Assembly: GCA_016786705.1 (NCBI GenBank)
Contig: JAEUVV010000006.1
Span: 62,001 to 126,000 of the forward strand
Source of the DNA: Taibaiella sp.
GTDB lineage: Bacteria; Bacteroidota; Bacteroidia; Chitinophagales; Chitinophagaceae
Direction: 5' to 3'
Length of the DNA stretch: 64,000 nucleotides
This document shows, piece after piece, positions 39,723-50,117 of the stretch. Position 1 is the stretch's first letter. The number at the start of each line of letters is the position of its first letter. The notes beneath the pieces were generated by a model. That model had not been told where the DNA came from and made no database searches. It saw only the letters and a program-made list of their open reading frames with translations. Made by a program: the position numbers and the translations under genes.

Positions 39723-41219
39723 CTACATTAAGGGAGAGAAAAGGTATAGTACCCGCTCCACCAGCTTTCGCCAGCGGGGCCTTTGCATCCAGTCGCTATA
39801 TTCCAGTTTTTCGGCATACTTAAGATCCTCCAGAAAAGCGTTGCTGAGCTGTTGCGCTAATTCCTTGTTATAAACCACCGCGTTTACTTCAAAATTCAGG
39901 TCGAAGCTTCGCTGGTCCAGGTTCGCGGTACCCACGAAGGCTATTTTATCATCACAGACCATAGTTTTGGCATGTATAAAGCCTTTAGTGTAACGGTAGA
40001 TCTCTATGCCGGCCTCCAGCATTTCTTCGTAGTGGGAAGTGGCACAGGTATTGACGAAAGCAGAGTCCGAGTCCATCGGCACCAGCAACCTGATCTTGAT
40101 CCCGCTCAGGCTCGCCATGATGAGGGCATCTGTAAGGGTCTCTTCCGGTATAAAATAGGGGGTGGTGAGCCAGACTGATTTTTTACTGAGCAAAATAGCC
40201 CGGTTCAGGGCAAATAAGATAGATGGGTAGTTGGAATCGGGGCCACTGGCAATGATCTGTACTACCTTACCGTCGCTCTCTGTTACGGGTAAAGCATTTC
40301 GTGGAAAATATTTAGTGATATGCTCGATATTTTCGTCGGCGCAGAATTGCCAGTCGCCCAGGAAGACCATCTGCAGGCTTAGTACCGATAAGCCTTCGAT
40401 CCGCAAGTGGGTATCGCGCCAGTATTTATTGCTGTTACCGTTATTGATGTATTTATCCGCGACATTGATCCCGCCTACGTAGCCGATCTTATTATCCACG
40501 ATCACTATTTTACGGTGGTTACGGTAGTTCAGCCGGTTGGCCAGGGCTATCAGCTTGATCTTGTAAAAAGGATAATTAGGTACGCCCGCGGCATTTAAGC
40601 GCCGCACCAGTGTCTTACGGATACTGCTGGCCCCGAAATCATCATAAATAAACTTCACCTCTACGCCCGCTTGATGCTTTTCAATAAGAATGTCGGCGAT
40701 CTCGTTCCCGATCACATCATTCTCATAAATGTAATATTGGATGTGGATATGCTCTTTAGCATTACGCAGGTCTTCCAGCAGCCGCTGGAATTTCTGTTCG
40801 CCGTTAATCAATAGATCGACCTGGTTATCGTCCGCGAAAATATTCCGCGCGTCTTCCTGTATCATCTTGGCCAGGGGGTAGAAATAATCAAGATCGGCTT
40901 TATGTTCCAGGCTTACTTCCTTGAAGCGTTGGTCTAAAGCATTTTGAATTAAGGTGGCCAGGCGGTCGTCCTGCAGGATCTTGCGGGTATAGATCTTGTT
41001 TTTCCGGTAATTGATCCCGAAGGAAAGATAAAAGATAATGCCTAATATGGGTACCAGGGCGATTAAGGCCAGGTAAGCCAGCGCTTTAGAGCCGGAGCGT
41101 GCATTCATTAAGATCATCAAAGAAACGCCTATGGCCAGCAATGCATAGAGGATAGATCCTATTTTCAGGATCGTTTTCCAGGGTAATGCCTGTATCCAAT
41201 GAATGATTTCGTTGACCAT
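39723..41219 (-). CDS. cls: Cardiolipin synthase
   Basis: The 498-residue product has two N-terminal transmembrane segments (about 13-35 and 45-68) and two phospholipase-D HKD motifs: HRKIVIVDNKIGYVGG (near 233) and HAKTMVCDDKIAFVGT (near 410). It joins two phosphatidylglycerol molecules into cardiolipin at the inner membrane. The layout is the standard ClsA type. Confidence 0.92.
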   Translation of the reverse strand: MVNEIIHWIQALPWKTILKIGSILYALLAIGVSLMILMNARSGSKALAYLALIALVPILGIIFYLSFGINYRKNKIYTRKILQDDRLATLIQNALDQRFKEVSLEHKADLDYFYPLAKMIQEDARNIFADDNQVDLLINGEQKFQRLLEDLRNAKEHIHIQYYIYENDVIGNEIADILIEKHQAGVEVKFIYDDFGASSIRKTLVRRLNAAGVPNYPFYKIKLIALANRLNYRNHRKIVIVDNKIGYVGGINVADKYINNGNSNKYWRDTHLRIEGLSVLSLQMVFLGDWQFCADENIEHITKYFPRNALPVTESDGKVVQIIASGPDSNYPSILFALNRAILLSKKSVWLTTPYFIPEETLTDALIMASLSGIKIRLLVPMDSDSAFVNTCATSHYEEMLEAGIEIYRYTKGFIHAKTMVCDDKIAFVGTANLDQRSFDLNFEVNAVVYNKELAQQLSNAFLEDLKYAEKLEYSDWMQRPRWRKLVERVLYLFSPLM

Positions 41220-41424
41220 TTAAACCGTTCTCTTTTGCCTAGCCTAAATTACTGACAATTAGTGCAGCCGGCAAAATTCTTTTCGGAAATTATTGCATAT
41301 TGACTGCCTAAATGCTTGTCAAATAGACACTTTGTGACGTTAAAGCATGACTAATTTTCCTATTCATAAGATTGGAGCTTTCTTTGATGCATTAATTTTA
41401 TAACAAGCAAATAAGAGACTATAT

Positions 41425-44046
41425 ATGAACTTAAATAATTTCACTATCAAAGCGCAGGAGACGCTGCAACAGGCCCAGCAATTGGCGTTTAACAGCAGCA
41501 GCTCCTATATAGAAACCCAGCATTTACTCAAAGCGATGCTGGAAGATAAGGAAGGGCCCATCGAATTTATTATCAAAAAAGCGGGGGGTAATCCTACCTT
41601 AATCGAGAAAAAATTGGAAGAGAGCATTGCCCGCCTGCCGAAACAAACCGGGGGCGACCCGGCACAATCGGTAAGCCGGGAGGTCAATAATGTGATCTTA
41701 AAAACAGCAGGTATTTTAAAAACGTTCGGAGACGAGTTCGTCAGCCCGGAGCACCTGCTGGTAGCCATTATCCAGGGGAATGACGATACGGCGAAAATCT
41801 TAAAAGATGCCGGCCTGTCGGAAAAAGCCTTAGTGGCCGCTATTAAAGACCTGAGAAAAGGGAGTACCGTTAACTCTCAGACCTCGGATACCAGCTTCAA
41901 CAATTTACAGAAATATGCTAAAAACCTGAATGAACTGGCCCGGGACGGGAAGCTGGACCCCGTGATCGGTCGTGATGAAGAGATCCGCAGGACCCTGCAT
42001 ATTTTATCCCGCCGCTCTAAAAATAACCCGATACTGATCGGGGAACCCGGTGTAGGTAAAACGGCGATCGTAGAAGGCCTGGCGCATCGCATTATCAATG
42101 GTGATGTACCCGACAACCTCAAAAGTAAGATCATCTTCGCCCTGGATATGGGCCAGCTGATCGCGGGCGCCAAATATAAAGGAGAATTTGAAGAACGCCT
42201 TAAAGGGGTAGTAAAAGAAGTGTCTGAAAGTAACGGGCAGATCATCCTGTTCATCGACGAGATCCATACCCTGGTAGGCGCCGGTGGCGGTGAAGGCGCT
42301 ATGGATGCGGCCAATATCTTAAAACCGGCCCTGGCCCGCGGCGAGCTCAGGGCGATAGGAGCGACCACCCTGAATGAATACCAGAAATATTTTGAAAAAG
42401 ATAAGGCCCTGGAACGCCGCTTCCAGAAAGTACTGGTAGATGAACCGAGTACAGAAGACGCGATCTCCATCCTGCGCGGCCTGAAAGACCGTTATGAAAC
42501 CCACCACCAGGTGCGCATCAAGGATGAGGCCATTATCGCCGCGGTAGAGTTGTCTCAAAGATATATTACCGACCGTTTCCTTCCGGACAAAGCGATCGAC
42601 CTGATCGACGAAAGTGCGGCAAAGCTGAAGCTGGAAATGAACTCCATGCCCGAAGCCTTAGACGAACTGGAAAGAAAGATACGCCAGCTGGAGATCGAAA
42701 GAGAAGCTATAAAAAGAGAGAACGACGAGGATAAGCTGAAAAGCCTGAATACCAATATCGCCAATTTACAGGTAGAGCGGGATACGCTTAAAGCCAAATG
42801 GCAAACGGAACGGGATATGGTCTCCAAAATACAGGAAGCCAAGGCGAATATAGAAGCACTGAAACAGGAAGCCGAACGCGCGGAACGGGAAGGTGATTAT
42901 GGTAAGGTTGCGGAGATCCGCTATGGCAAGCTGAAGGTACAGGAAGAAGAATTACAGCAGCATACACAGGAGTTGAGCGAGCTGAGCAATGAGAAACGCC
43001 TGCTGAAAGAAGAGGTAGACGCGGATGATATTGCCGAGAATGTAGCCAAGGCTACAGGTATACCGGTACAACGTATGATGCAGAGCGAAAGGGAAAAATT
43101 ACTAAACCTTGAAGCGGAATTGCACAAACGCGTGATTGGCCAGGATGAAGCTATTGTAGCGGTTGCAGACGCGATCCGCCGTAGCCGTGCAGGACTGCAG
43201 GACGAGAAAAAACCGATCGGTTCCTTCATTTTCCTGGGAACGACAGGTGTAGGTAAAACAGAGCTGGCTAAAGCACTGGCAGCTGCACTGTTTGATGACG
43301 ACAGTATGATGACCCGTATCGACATGAGCGAATACCAGGAGAAGCACAGTGTGAGCCGCCTTGTAGGCGCGCCTCCGGGATATGTAGGTTATGATGAAGG
43401 TGGCCAGCTGACAGAAGCGGTACGTCGTAAACCTTATTCTGTAGTGCTTTTAGATGAGATTGAGAAAGCGCACCCCGATGTGTTTAACGTGATGCTGCAG
43501 GTGCTGGACGATGGTCGCCTGACCGACAACAAAGGTCGCGTGGTCAACTTTAAAAATACGATCATTATCATGACCAGCAACCTGGGTTCTGATATTATAC
43601 AGGAGAAATTTGAAGGATTGAGCGGTTCTAATGACGCGCATTTCGAAGAAGTATTTGAGGCTACAAAAGAAGACCTGAACTTGCTGTTACGCCAGACTTT
43701 AAGACCGGAGTTTATCAACCGTATAGACGAAGTGATTATGTTCCACCCGCTGATGAAAAATGAGATCAAAGGGATTATCAGGATACAGTTTGAAGACGTA
43801 CGGGAACGTGTGGCGCAGCAAGGCATCGACTTAAGGTTTACCGATTATGCCCTCGACCATTTCGCACAACAGGGATTTGACCCGCAATTCGGCGCCAGAC
43901 CTTTGAAAAGACTGATCCAAAAGGAAATCATCAACCTTTTAAGTAAAAAGATCATTGCCGGTGATATTGACAAAACCAAGCCGGTATTAATAGACGTTTT
44001 TGATGGAGTAGTAGTAGTAAGGAATGAAGAAGTATTGAACCGATAG
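41425..44046 (+). CDS. clpB: ATP-dependent chaperone ClpB
   Basis: The 873-residue disaggregase has the N-domain (1-150), NBD1 with Walker A GEPGVGKT (near 205-212) and Walker B FIDEIH, a long coiled-coil middle domain (about 405-525), and NBD2 with GTTGVGKT (near 611-618) and arginine-finger segments. Hexamers thread aggregated proteins with DnaK. It is encoded alone. No recognisable heat-shock element precedes it in the 205-base upstream region. Confidence 0.96.
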   Translation: MNLNNFTIKAQETLQQAQQLAFNSSSSYIETQHLLKAMLEDKEGPIEFIIKKAGGNPTLIEKKLEESIARLPKQTGGDPAQSVSREVNNVILKTAGILKTFGDEFVSPEHLLVAIIQGNDDTAKILKDAGLSEKALVAAIKDLRKGSTVNSQTSDTSFNNLQKYAKNLNELARDGKLDPVIGRDEEIRRTLHILSRRSKNNPILIGEPGVGKTAIVEGLAHRIINGDVPDNLKSKIIFALDMGQLIAGAKYKGEFEERLKGVVKEVSESNGQIILFIDEIHTLVGAGGGEGAMDAANILKPALARGELRAIGATTLNEYQKYFEKDKALERRFQKVLVDEPSTEDAISILRGLKDRYETHHQVRIKDEAIIAAVELSQRYITDRFLPDKAIDLIDESAAKLKLEMNSMPEALDELERKIRQLEIEREAIKRENDEDKLKSLNTNIANLQVERDTLKAKWQTERDMVSKIQEAKANIEALKQEAERAEREGDYGKVAEIRYGKLKVQEEELQQHTQELSELSNEKRLLKEEVDADDIAENVAKATGIPVQRMMQSEREKLLNLEAELHKRVIGQDEAIVAVADAIRRSRAGLQDEKKPIGSFIFLGTTGVGKTELAKALAAALFDDDSMMTRIDMSEYQEKHSVSRLVGAPPGYVGYDEGGQLTEAVRRKPYSVVLLDEIEKAHPDVFNVMLQVLDDGRLTDNKGRVVNFKNTIIIMTSNLGSDIIQEKFEGLSGSNDAHFEEVFEATKEDLNLLLRQTLRPEFINRIDEVIMFHPLMKNEIKGIIRIQFEDVRERVAQQGIDLRFTDYALDHFAQQGFDPQFGARPLKRLIQKEIINLLSKKIIAGDIDKTKPVLIDVFDGVVVVRNEEVLNR

Positions 44047-44083
44047 AAAAAAATAGAGATTCGTGTTTTGTTTGTTTTGTGTG

Positions 44084-44112
44084 AAAAGCCCCCGCTTCTG
44101 CGGGGGCTTTCT
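44084..44112 (+). terminator. Terminator of clpB
   Basis: AGCCCCCG and CGGGGGCT enclose CTTCTG, with TTTCTCGTTT after it. Confidence 0.8.
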
Positions 44113-44142
44113 CGTTTATAGTCATTTATTATTGTTACTCTT

Positions 44143-46011
44143 TTACGGAACAAAGACCGGGTAACCTTTACCATTAATAGCGATGATCAAAAGGCCGGCA
44201 CTATTTCCCGGTAACCGTATCGTTCCATTGGGAGCTCCTGCCAGGGTTTGTAGTATACGCCCTTCAATGGTTAATATCTTTATTTCTTTAACCTGTTCCA
44301 GGTTACCTTTTATATGCAGCACTTTATGGTAATTAGGATTGGGATACAGGTGGAATTCATTTGTTTTATTTACCTTACTGATGCCTGTAGGTATTTCTGT
44401 CTGGTTACCCAGGCTGTCACAGTAATTTTCGGGACGGATATCCCATTCCGCCGTATCAAAGCTGCTATTGGGATTAATAACCCCGGCTTTTCTATACAGG
44501 CTTTTAGCAGTCGCATAATCTGTAATGGCAGATACATTCCCTAAGCGATCTACGGCTGTATTATTATAACCAAGCTCCATGGCCAGTTTACCATCAAAGC
44601 GCATGGGTGTGGCATTGGAAAGAATATCTGCGCTATCATTACTGAAGCAGCTGAGTTGGGCCAGGGGATTGAGCAGTACCAATTTTCGGCCCTGTGGCAA
44701 TGTGCCTTCCAGCTGGAGCTTATTAGAAGACCAGTATAAGGAACCCGTACTTTGATTCTCCTGCCGGATATTGATATAATAATCGCGCAGGTCGACTTCA
44801 TAACCTGTATTATTCGTAAGCTCTATAGCTTTGTTTTGTGCAGTGCCTACAATAAGTTTGGAAATGAATAAATCGCGGCTAAAAGTATCTGCACTCAGGG
44901 TACTCACAGATGACAAGGCTGTAAAAGGGCTTTTTACGTAGGAATGAGAATAACTCCGCACTTTAATACTATAATTGGTGGCCGGCTCCAGGTGGTGAAA
45001 AGTAAATTCATATTTACCGGTAGTACCTACTTTTACATCATTTAAGAATACTTCAAAGCCCAATACATCGGGATCCTGCACATAAGGCCAGCTTACAGTA
45101 ATATAGCGGGCACCCACAGTACTAGCGTCTACCTGGAAAGGTTGCTCCGGGATATCGGTACCGGTGGGCAGGTTGCCCCAAATGGCCTGGGCATATTGCG
45201 GGTTGTCTACGAAAGGATTCCTATTGCCTTGTATAGTATAGATTGTATTATTCCGGTCTATTTCCTTCAGGCTCACCGGGTCTTGCTGATGCCACTGTAA
45301 GAGCAAAGTAATATACCAGGATTTAAAAGCCCGCTCGCTTAAGCTATCTATAGGATTCCTGACATTAGTATACTGAAAGTACGGGAGAAGGTTTTCATAC
45401 CTCACCGCGACATACATCAGCATCCTAGCAATGTCGCCTTTAAATTCATCTATAGGTTCGGTAACGGTATTGGTATAACCGGGCATATTTGCCGGCCCGA
45501 CCTTTGTGCCATTCAGGGAAGTAAATGCCGGGCTGTTGCCGACCTTACCAAAAGGAAAATTACTTCTTCTCTGGTTAACGCGCGCATCGGTAGGTACAAT
45601 GAAATGCAGGTCGGAATACATAGGGTAATTGCTATTGAAAAAACTCTGGGAATAAATGTGCTCCCTGTTCCAGCCTTCGCCTTCATTGCTCGCACCGGCA
45701 ATCAGGCTATTGTTACTGTACCAGTAATTATAAGGATCTGCACCTGCAGGGTTCTCAGCATAAATATCTAAAACGCTGCCATCGTTTTCATAATATTGGT
45801 CTTTGTCGGTCTGTTCATAATAAGTGGGAAGATCCCCGTAATTCCAGCTGGTTGTTTTCGAGGAAACGATCTGGCTGAGTTTTGCTTTCAGCTGGTACCC
45901 CTCCAGGTTTTGCGTTCCATCATAATAGCCGGCCGGGACCTGGGCAATTGCGCCCAGCCCGGGAATAAGCAGCAGGAAGCCCAGCTTTACAATACATTGC
46001 GACAGTTTCAT
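44143..46011 (-). CDS. Secreted endonuclease I with type IX sorting domain
   Basis: The 622-residue product has a signal peptide (about 1-23). An endonuclease-I catalytic domain follows (about 25-280) with GWNREHIYSQSFF, SDLHFIVPTD and NQRRSNFPFG. Then come a fibronectin-III-like segment (about 290-375), a lamin-tail-like beta domain (about 380-530) and a type A C-terminal sorting domain beginning FHLYPNP (near 553). The sorting tail sends it through the type IX system whose SprA channel is encoded at 15085. It would degrade extracellular DNA for nutrients or biofilm turnover. Confidence 0.9.
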   Translation of the reverse strand: MKLSQCIVKLGFLLLIPGLGAIAQVPAGYYDGTQNLEGYQLKAKLSQIVSSKTTSWNYGDLPTYYEQTDKDQYYENDGSVLDIYAENPAGADPYNYWYSNNSLIAGASNEGEGWNREHIYSQSFFNSNYPMYSDLHFIVPTDARVNQRRSNFPFGKVGNSPAFTSLNGTKVGPANMPGYTNTVTEPIDEFKGDIARMLMYVAVRYENLLPYFQYTNVRNPIDSLSERAFKSWYITLLLQWHQQDPVSLKEIDRNNTIYTIQGNRNPFVDNPQYAQAIWGNLPTGTDIPEQPFQVDASTVGARYITVSWPYVQDPDVLGFEVFLNDVKVGTTGKYEFTFHHLEPATNYSIKVRSYSHSYVKSPFTALSSVSTLSADTFSRDLFISKLIVGTAQNKAIELTNNTGYEVDLRDYYINIRQENQSTGSLYWSSNKLQLEGTLPQGRKLVLLNPLAQLSCFSNDSADILSNATPMRFDGKLAMELGYNNTAVDRLGNVSAITDYATAKSLYRKAGVINPNSSFDTAEWDIRPENYCDSLGNQTEIPTGISKVNKTNEFHLYPNPNYHKVLHIKGNLEQVKEIKILTIEGRILQTLAGAPNGTIRLPGNSAGLLIIAINGKGYPVFVP

Positions 46012-46088
46012 ACTTAATTATTTAAGGGGTCAAAATTACAATTTGAATATTAAATAAAGGATATTTACCAATAGTGGTATAGGGAAAA

Positions 46089-46122
46089 ATAAAAAGACTG
46101 CCACAGTGTGCAGTCTTTTTTT
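46089..46122. terminator. Terminator between the nuclease and barrel genes
   Basis: AAAAAGACTG and CAGTCTTTTT enclose a ten-base loop. It follows the barrel gene, read on the minus strand. Confidence 0.75.
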
Positions 46123-46141
46123 GGGGATAGGATTGCGGCGT

Positions 46142-48004
46142 TTATTGCGCCATCATATAGATTACTTTATCTTTCTTGCCTATGAAGTACATCAGGGATA
46201 ATTGTACCCCGGTGGACCGGTATAAATTAGTAGACAATTCAGAGGTTGACTTCAGGTTGTTCCAGAGGTTCTGATTGATGCGCACATCCAGGCTAAGGTG
46301 CTTGGAGAAGTCATAGGCCGCGCCAATGGTGAAGCCCATACCATATCTTGCCTTAAAGTCATTGGCCACTATAGTACCGGTTGTAGTGGTGAATGGCTTC
46401 CGACCGCTGACCATACTTGCTTCGCCACTTAACTCTGCCATTTTGTTGGTATACCTGGTACCCATCATATAGCTGCCGTAGATACCGCCCATAATAGATA
46501 GTTTACTTAGCTGGTAGCGCATTGTAATTGGTAACTCCAGGTAGGAACTGCTTTGCAGGTAATAAGTATTGGTAAACTTCTGCTCAAGCGCGCTATATAC
46601 CGGTTCCGGGCCGGTTCTGTCTACGCTCTGCTGGCTGTAGGTCTGGTAGTGTTCTGTCAATGAACCGTTATTATAACTATTGTGTAGATACCTCAATTCC
46701 GCACCCAGCGTATACCTTTCCTTAAATTCATAATAGCCGCCGAGGCCAAGATGGAAGCCGGATTGCAGCGGCTGACTGAACATTACCTGCCCGCCCAGGC
46801 TTGCCCCGAAATAAAAAGGCTTGTCTTTGTTCAGGTAAGTGCTCATCATATCGTAGAAGCGGGCGGCAAAGCTCTTGCGCTCTATCGTATTTACCGTTTT
46901 TACTTTATAATTCTCTAAGGGCACCAGGTTAGCAAAACCAGCACCATTGGTTACATTATTGGCAATATTAGCTGTAGCGGCGGTGGTAGCCACCAAATTT
47001 AAACCCGCTTTTGGCGCATTGGAGGCGATCGCGATCAGGGAAAGCTTTTCCTTATCGGATAAGGCGACCAGTTGTGTTCTTACATAGTTTTTCTGCCTGA
47101 TCGTATCGATTTGTTGTACGAGGCGGTTATCCGCTGTTGTTTTCTGGCTTATGCTACGGGTAAATTCGGTTACCGGCGTGCTTACTTCCTTCTTCCATTC
47201 GTCCTGATGCTTCTCTACGACGAATTTCTTGTTATTTACTTTGTCATGGACCACAGCCTCATATACAGAATCTTTAGCAGAGACCGGGGCAAATTCCTGC
47301 CGGTCGATCTTAGCCAGGGCTATATCAGCGGTTGCGCTAACATTAGACGGCGAAGAAGAAGTGATAGGGTTTGTAATAGATTTCTTCTGTATATCCGCTG
47401 CTATGCTTGCGTCCCGGGCAGAAATTTTATTTTTATTATTGCTCAGCCTGGCCGTATGAGAACGGTTGACTGCATTTGCTTTATTATTGTGCTCAGTACT
47501 AACAGAGGCTGTCGCTTTATGCGGATTGCTGCCGTTCACCACTTTTGCAGGTGTATGGTTAACCGGTTTTGTAGCGGACTGAGGGGCCGTATTATTGGCT
47601 TCATTTACAGCTACCACTGGTGCGGTTGAGGAGGCCGTAGTATTGTGATTAAGCGTAGTATTACTTACAGGGCCTGAAGGAGAAAGTTCAGTCGCTGCAG
47701 TATTCGTATTTGTTGCATTAGTGGACGATAAGGCACCTTTAGTGTCATTGCTTGCAATAACCCGGTTTTCCTTTTTCAGCAGTTGCCTGTGCTGAAGGCT
47801 GAGGGCGCTTACGCCCATACCTACAGTTAATAAGGCAAATACTGCATATAAGCCATAACGTCTGCTTCCGGCCACACCTCCCGTTGTTGCCGATTTCTCA
47901 AGCAGATCCTGCATGTTTCTCCAGGCTCCGGGCGGGATGCTTTCTTCCCTTTCCGGCTTCCCCTTAAACAGGTCGTCTATTTTTATAAAATCTTTATCGT
48001 TCAC
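46142..48004 (-). CDS. Anti-sigma-like membrane protein fused to an outer-membrane-type barrel
   Basis: The 620-residue product starts at GTG, 11 bases after the sigma gene. It has a cytoplasmic N-terminus (1-47), one transmembrane segment (about 50-70), a long Thr/Asn/Ser-rich periplasmic stretch (about 75-230), a linker and a C-terminal strand-rich domain (about 395-620). Strands there look like outer-membrane barrel strands: FYFGASLGGQVMFSQP, RYTLGAELRYLHNS and VQLSLMYFIG. One chain spanning both membranes would be unusual but is a known Bacteroidota layout for sigma-linked proteins. It probably restrains the ECF factor encoded before it. Confidence 0.7.
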   Translation of the reverse strand: MNDKDFIKIDDLFKGKPEREESIPPGAWRNMQDLLEKSATTGGVAGSRRYGLYAVFALLTVGMGVSALSLQHRQLLKKENRVIASNDTKGALSSTNATNTNTAATELSPSGPVSNTTLNHNTTASSTAPVVAVNEANNTAPQSATKPVNHTPAKVVNGSNPHKATASVSTEHNNKANAVNRSHTARLSNNKNKISARDASIAADIQKKSITNPITSSSPSNVSATADIALAKIDRQEFAPVSAKDSVYEAVVHDKVNNKKFVVEKHQDEWKKEVSTPVTEFTRSISQKTTADNRLVQQIDTIRQKNYVRTQLVALSDKEKLSLIAIASNAPKAGLNLVATTAATANIANNVTNGAGFANLVPLENYKVKTVNTIERKSFAARFYDMMSTYLNKDKPFYFGASLGGQVMFSQPLQSGFHLGLGGYYEFKERYTLGAELRYLHNSYNNGSLTEHYQTYSQQSVDRTGPEPVYSALEQKFTNTYYLQSSSYLELPITMRYQLSKLSIMGGIYGSYMMGTRYTNKMAELSGEASMVSGRKPFTTTTGTIVANDFKARYGMGFTIGAAYDFSKHLSLDVRINQNLWNNLKSTSELSTNLYRSTGVQLSLMYFIGKKDKVIYMMAQ

Positions 48005-48015
48005 TATCCTGACAA

Positions 48016-48594
48016 TTACTTTTTAAGATGTAATTCTAATTTTTCAATTTTTTGTTTCAATGTTTTCCGGGCTTCTGAAAGGTACCATTTAGAGGTTCCT
48101 TCACTAATACCCAGGGTTTTGGAAATATCTTTATGTGACTGATCGTCAAAAACATACATATTAAACACAATTCTTGCTGTCTCCGGCAATTCATAAACCA
48201 GCTTCATCAGGTCATCATAATACAGGCTGCTGGCCGCATCCCGTAATACGAATTCATCTTTCTCTACCAACAAAATATTTTCGGAATACTTTACCTGGGT
48301 TTTCGCATAGTCGGAAACCGCGTGGAAGATGATCTTGCGCAGCCAACCTTCAAAAGAGCCTTTAAAACCGTAATTGTCTATTTTTTGAAATGCGCGCAGA
48401 AAGCCATTGTTCAATATCTCTTCGGCTAATTCATGAGCCGGGAAATAACGACGAACCATACCCATCATTCTTGGATAAAACAGCTCATATATCTTTCCTT
48501 GAGCGCCCCTTTCGTTGCGCGCGCAGCCAGATATTAACGCTTCTAGTTCGCTTGTCCCTGTCAAAATATTAGTATATGCCAAAGCAAATGACAA
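48016..48594 (-). CDS. ECF-type RNA polymerase sigma factor (RpoE-like)
   Basis: The product (up to 192 residues) has region 2 (about 25-95: YELFYPRMMGMVRRYF, then ILNNGFLRAFQKIDNY and the GWLRKIIFHAVSDY helix) and region 4 (about 130-185: ELPETARIVFNMYVFDDQSHKDISKTLGIS in pieces). The start appears to be TTG at 48594 or a nearby TTG, since no in-frame ATG occurs at the front. It is the first gene of a two-gene unit with the barrel protein at 46142. Confidence 0.88.
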   Translation of the reverse strand: MSFALAYTNILTGTSELEALISGCARNERGAQGKIYELFYPRMMGMVRRYFPAHELAEEILNNGFLRAFQKIDNYGFKGSFEGWLRKIIFHAVSDYAKTQVKYSENILLVEKDEFVLRDAASSLYYDDLMKLVYELPETARIVFNMYVFDDQSHKDISKTLGISEGTSKWYLSEARKTLKQKIEKLELHLKK

Positions 48595-48932
48595 TCTGAT
48601 CTTATTTTAAATTAATGCATTTAATCTAAGAAGACCGTGGTTTAAAAAAAAAGGTTGGTTGTAAACCGCAAAATTAACCTGATTTTCCTTCCGGGAAAAT
48701 GTTTTATGCGTTACAACAGGAAAATAGTACTGTCTTATCTATAAATTTAACACTCAAGTTGTCCAACTGCAACAATAAAAGATAGTTTAACTACTACACC
48801 AATTGAATATTAAATTTATACTAACCTCTTTCTCTTTTCTGAACCAATTTTCAACTAATTCACTTTTTCGAATACGAAAAAATAAGAGCAGCTTTTATAA
48901 TACACAATAAAAATTTACATAGTATAATCTAA
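48595..48932. other. AT-rich intergenic stretch upstream of the ECF gene
   Basis: I see no gene, stable RNA or repeat here. It presumably holds the ECF operon promoter. The adjacent 48933-49121 may be a gene remnant. Confidence 0.5.
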
Positions 48933-49121
48933 TTACCCTTTCAAAGCTTTTGACCTGTTTATAGAAATGAAGCTCTGCATAAAATACGGGCCATCCTGCT
49001 GACCATCTCTTTTTGTGTAAGAGAGCGTAGCGCTCATTGGCGAAAACACGCTGCAAAAGGGATATTTTACTGATCCGCTAAAAATTCCGGTAGAATTGTT
49101 GGAAAAACAAAAAGTATACAT
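48933..49121 (-). other. Possible gene remnant, C-terminal piece
   Basis: A 62-codon minus-strand frame encodes PMSATLSYTKRDGQQDGPYF and ends MQSFISINRSKALKG. The composition resembles a protein tail more than random translation, but there is no signal, no domain and no intact start region. It could be a relic of an inserted gene or chance. Confidence 0.25.
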
Positions 49122-49147
49122 TTACTTTGTATTTCAAAGCACTTTTT

Positions 49148-49768
49148 ATGAAACATCATAAAGAAGAATCCCTGCAGGTACTGGCAGATATCAAGAGCAT
49201 CATGGACCGTTCCAGCAGGGTATTGTCCCTGAGTGGCTGGAGCGGCATCTGGGCGGGCCTGGTCGCCTTGGCTGCTACCGGTATTGCTTACCGGGGCTAT
49301 TCGGATGTGCCTGGCTCAGAAGAACCGTCAATGAAAGTTTTTGTGAATGAGCTGGTGCTCCTGGCTTTGCTTACCCTTATCGTCGCGGTTGCCGGTGCTT
49401 TTTATTTTTCTTACCGTAAAAATAAAAAACAAGGCCAGGTAACTTTTAATGCCGCGGCCCGTAAGATGATCATCAGCATGTGTATTCCCATGCTGGCGGG
49501 GGGCTGGATGTGTGGGGCGTTTATCCTGAACGCGGACTTTGTGTATGTAATCCCGGTGATGCTGATTACTTATGGCCTGACCCTGATCAACAGCTCCAAG
49601 TATACGATTTCCGATATCAGGTGGCTGGGCCTTTTCGAGGTACTGACGGGCTGTATCGCTTTTTTAAAACCGGAATGGCAGTTGTATTTCTGGGCATTTG
49701 GCTTTGGTGTATTGCATATTATTTATGGCTTTATCATGTGGAATAAATATGATCGTAAAGGAGCATGA
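49148..49768 (+). CDS. Five-helix membrane protein upstream of a winged-helix gene
   Basis: The ATG at 49148 gives 206 residues (a TTG seven codons earlier is less likely). A short cytoplasmic N-terminus with SLQVLADIKSIMDRSSR precedes about five transmembrane segments. The stop codon overlaps the start of the winged-helix gene (ATGA), so the pair is translationally coupled. This pairing is frequent in Bacteroidota, where the membrane protein may sense or transmit an unknown signal. No catalytic motif is seen. Confidence 0.7.
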   Translation: MKHHKEESLQVLADIKSIMDRSSRVLSLSGWSGIWAGLVALAATGIAYRGYSDVPGSEEPSMKVFVNELVLLALLTLIVAVAGAFYFSYRKNKKQGQVTFNAAARKMIISMCIPMLAGGWMCGAFILNADFVYVIPVMLITYGLTLINSSKYTISDIRWLGLFEVLTGCIAFLKPEWQLYFWAFGFGVLHIIYGFIMWNKYDRKGA

Positions 49769-50064
49769 GAAAAGAGTTAGACCAATTAAACAAAATTTTT
49801 GACAGCCGTATCCGTATCGGGATTATGAGTGCCCTGATCGTCAATGAGTCCATCAACTTCAATGACCTTAAGGCACTGATGGACGCTACAGACGGGAACC
49901 TGGCCTCGCACCTGAAAACATTGGAGGAACATGCCTTCATCCGGGTGGAGAAAGGATTTGTAGGCCGCAAAACTAATACTATATATAGTATTACCGCAGA
50001 AGGAGAAACCGCGTTCAGAAGTCATATTCAAGCCCTGGAAAAAATTATCAAAAACCTGCACTAA
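49765..50064 (+). CDS. Winged-helix transcriptional regulator
   Basis: The 99-residue product is a compact winged helix: SRIRIGIMSALIVNESINFNDLKALM (about 12-37), recognition region TDGNLASHLKTLEE (about 41-54), then a wing with VRKGFVG-like VEKGFVGRKTNTIYSIT. It resembles the short ArsR/MarR-like regulators without a metal site. It overlaps the preceding membrane protein gene by four bases and presumably regulates this cluster. Confidence 0.85.
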   Translation: MRKELDQLNKIFDSRIRIGIMSALIVNESINFNDLKALMDATDGNLASHLKTLEEHAFIRVEKGFVGRKTNTIYSITAEGETAFRSHIQALEKIIKNLH

Positions 50065-50117
50065 ATTTTTTTATCCACTCACTTTGAAAAACAAAGTACT
50101 TTTAAAATCTGCAAAAT

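Noticed and set aside
41877..42470. Minus-strand 197-codon frame inside clpB
   Set aside because: Antisense shadow in a high-GC conserved gene; no plausible protein signature.
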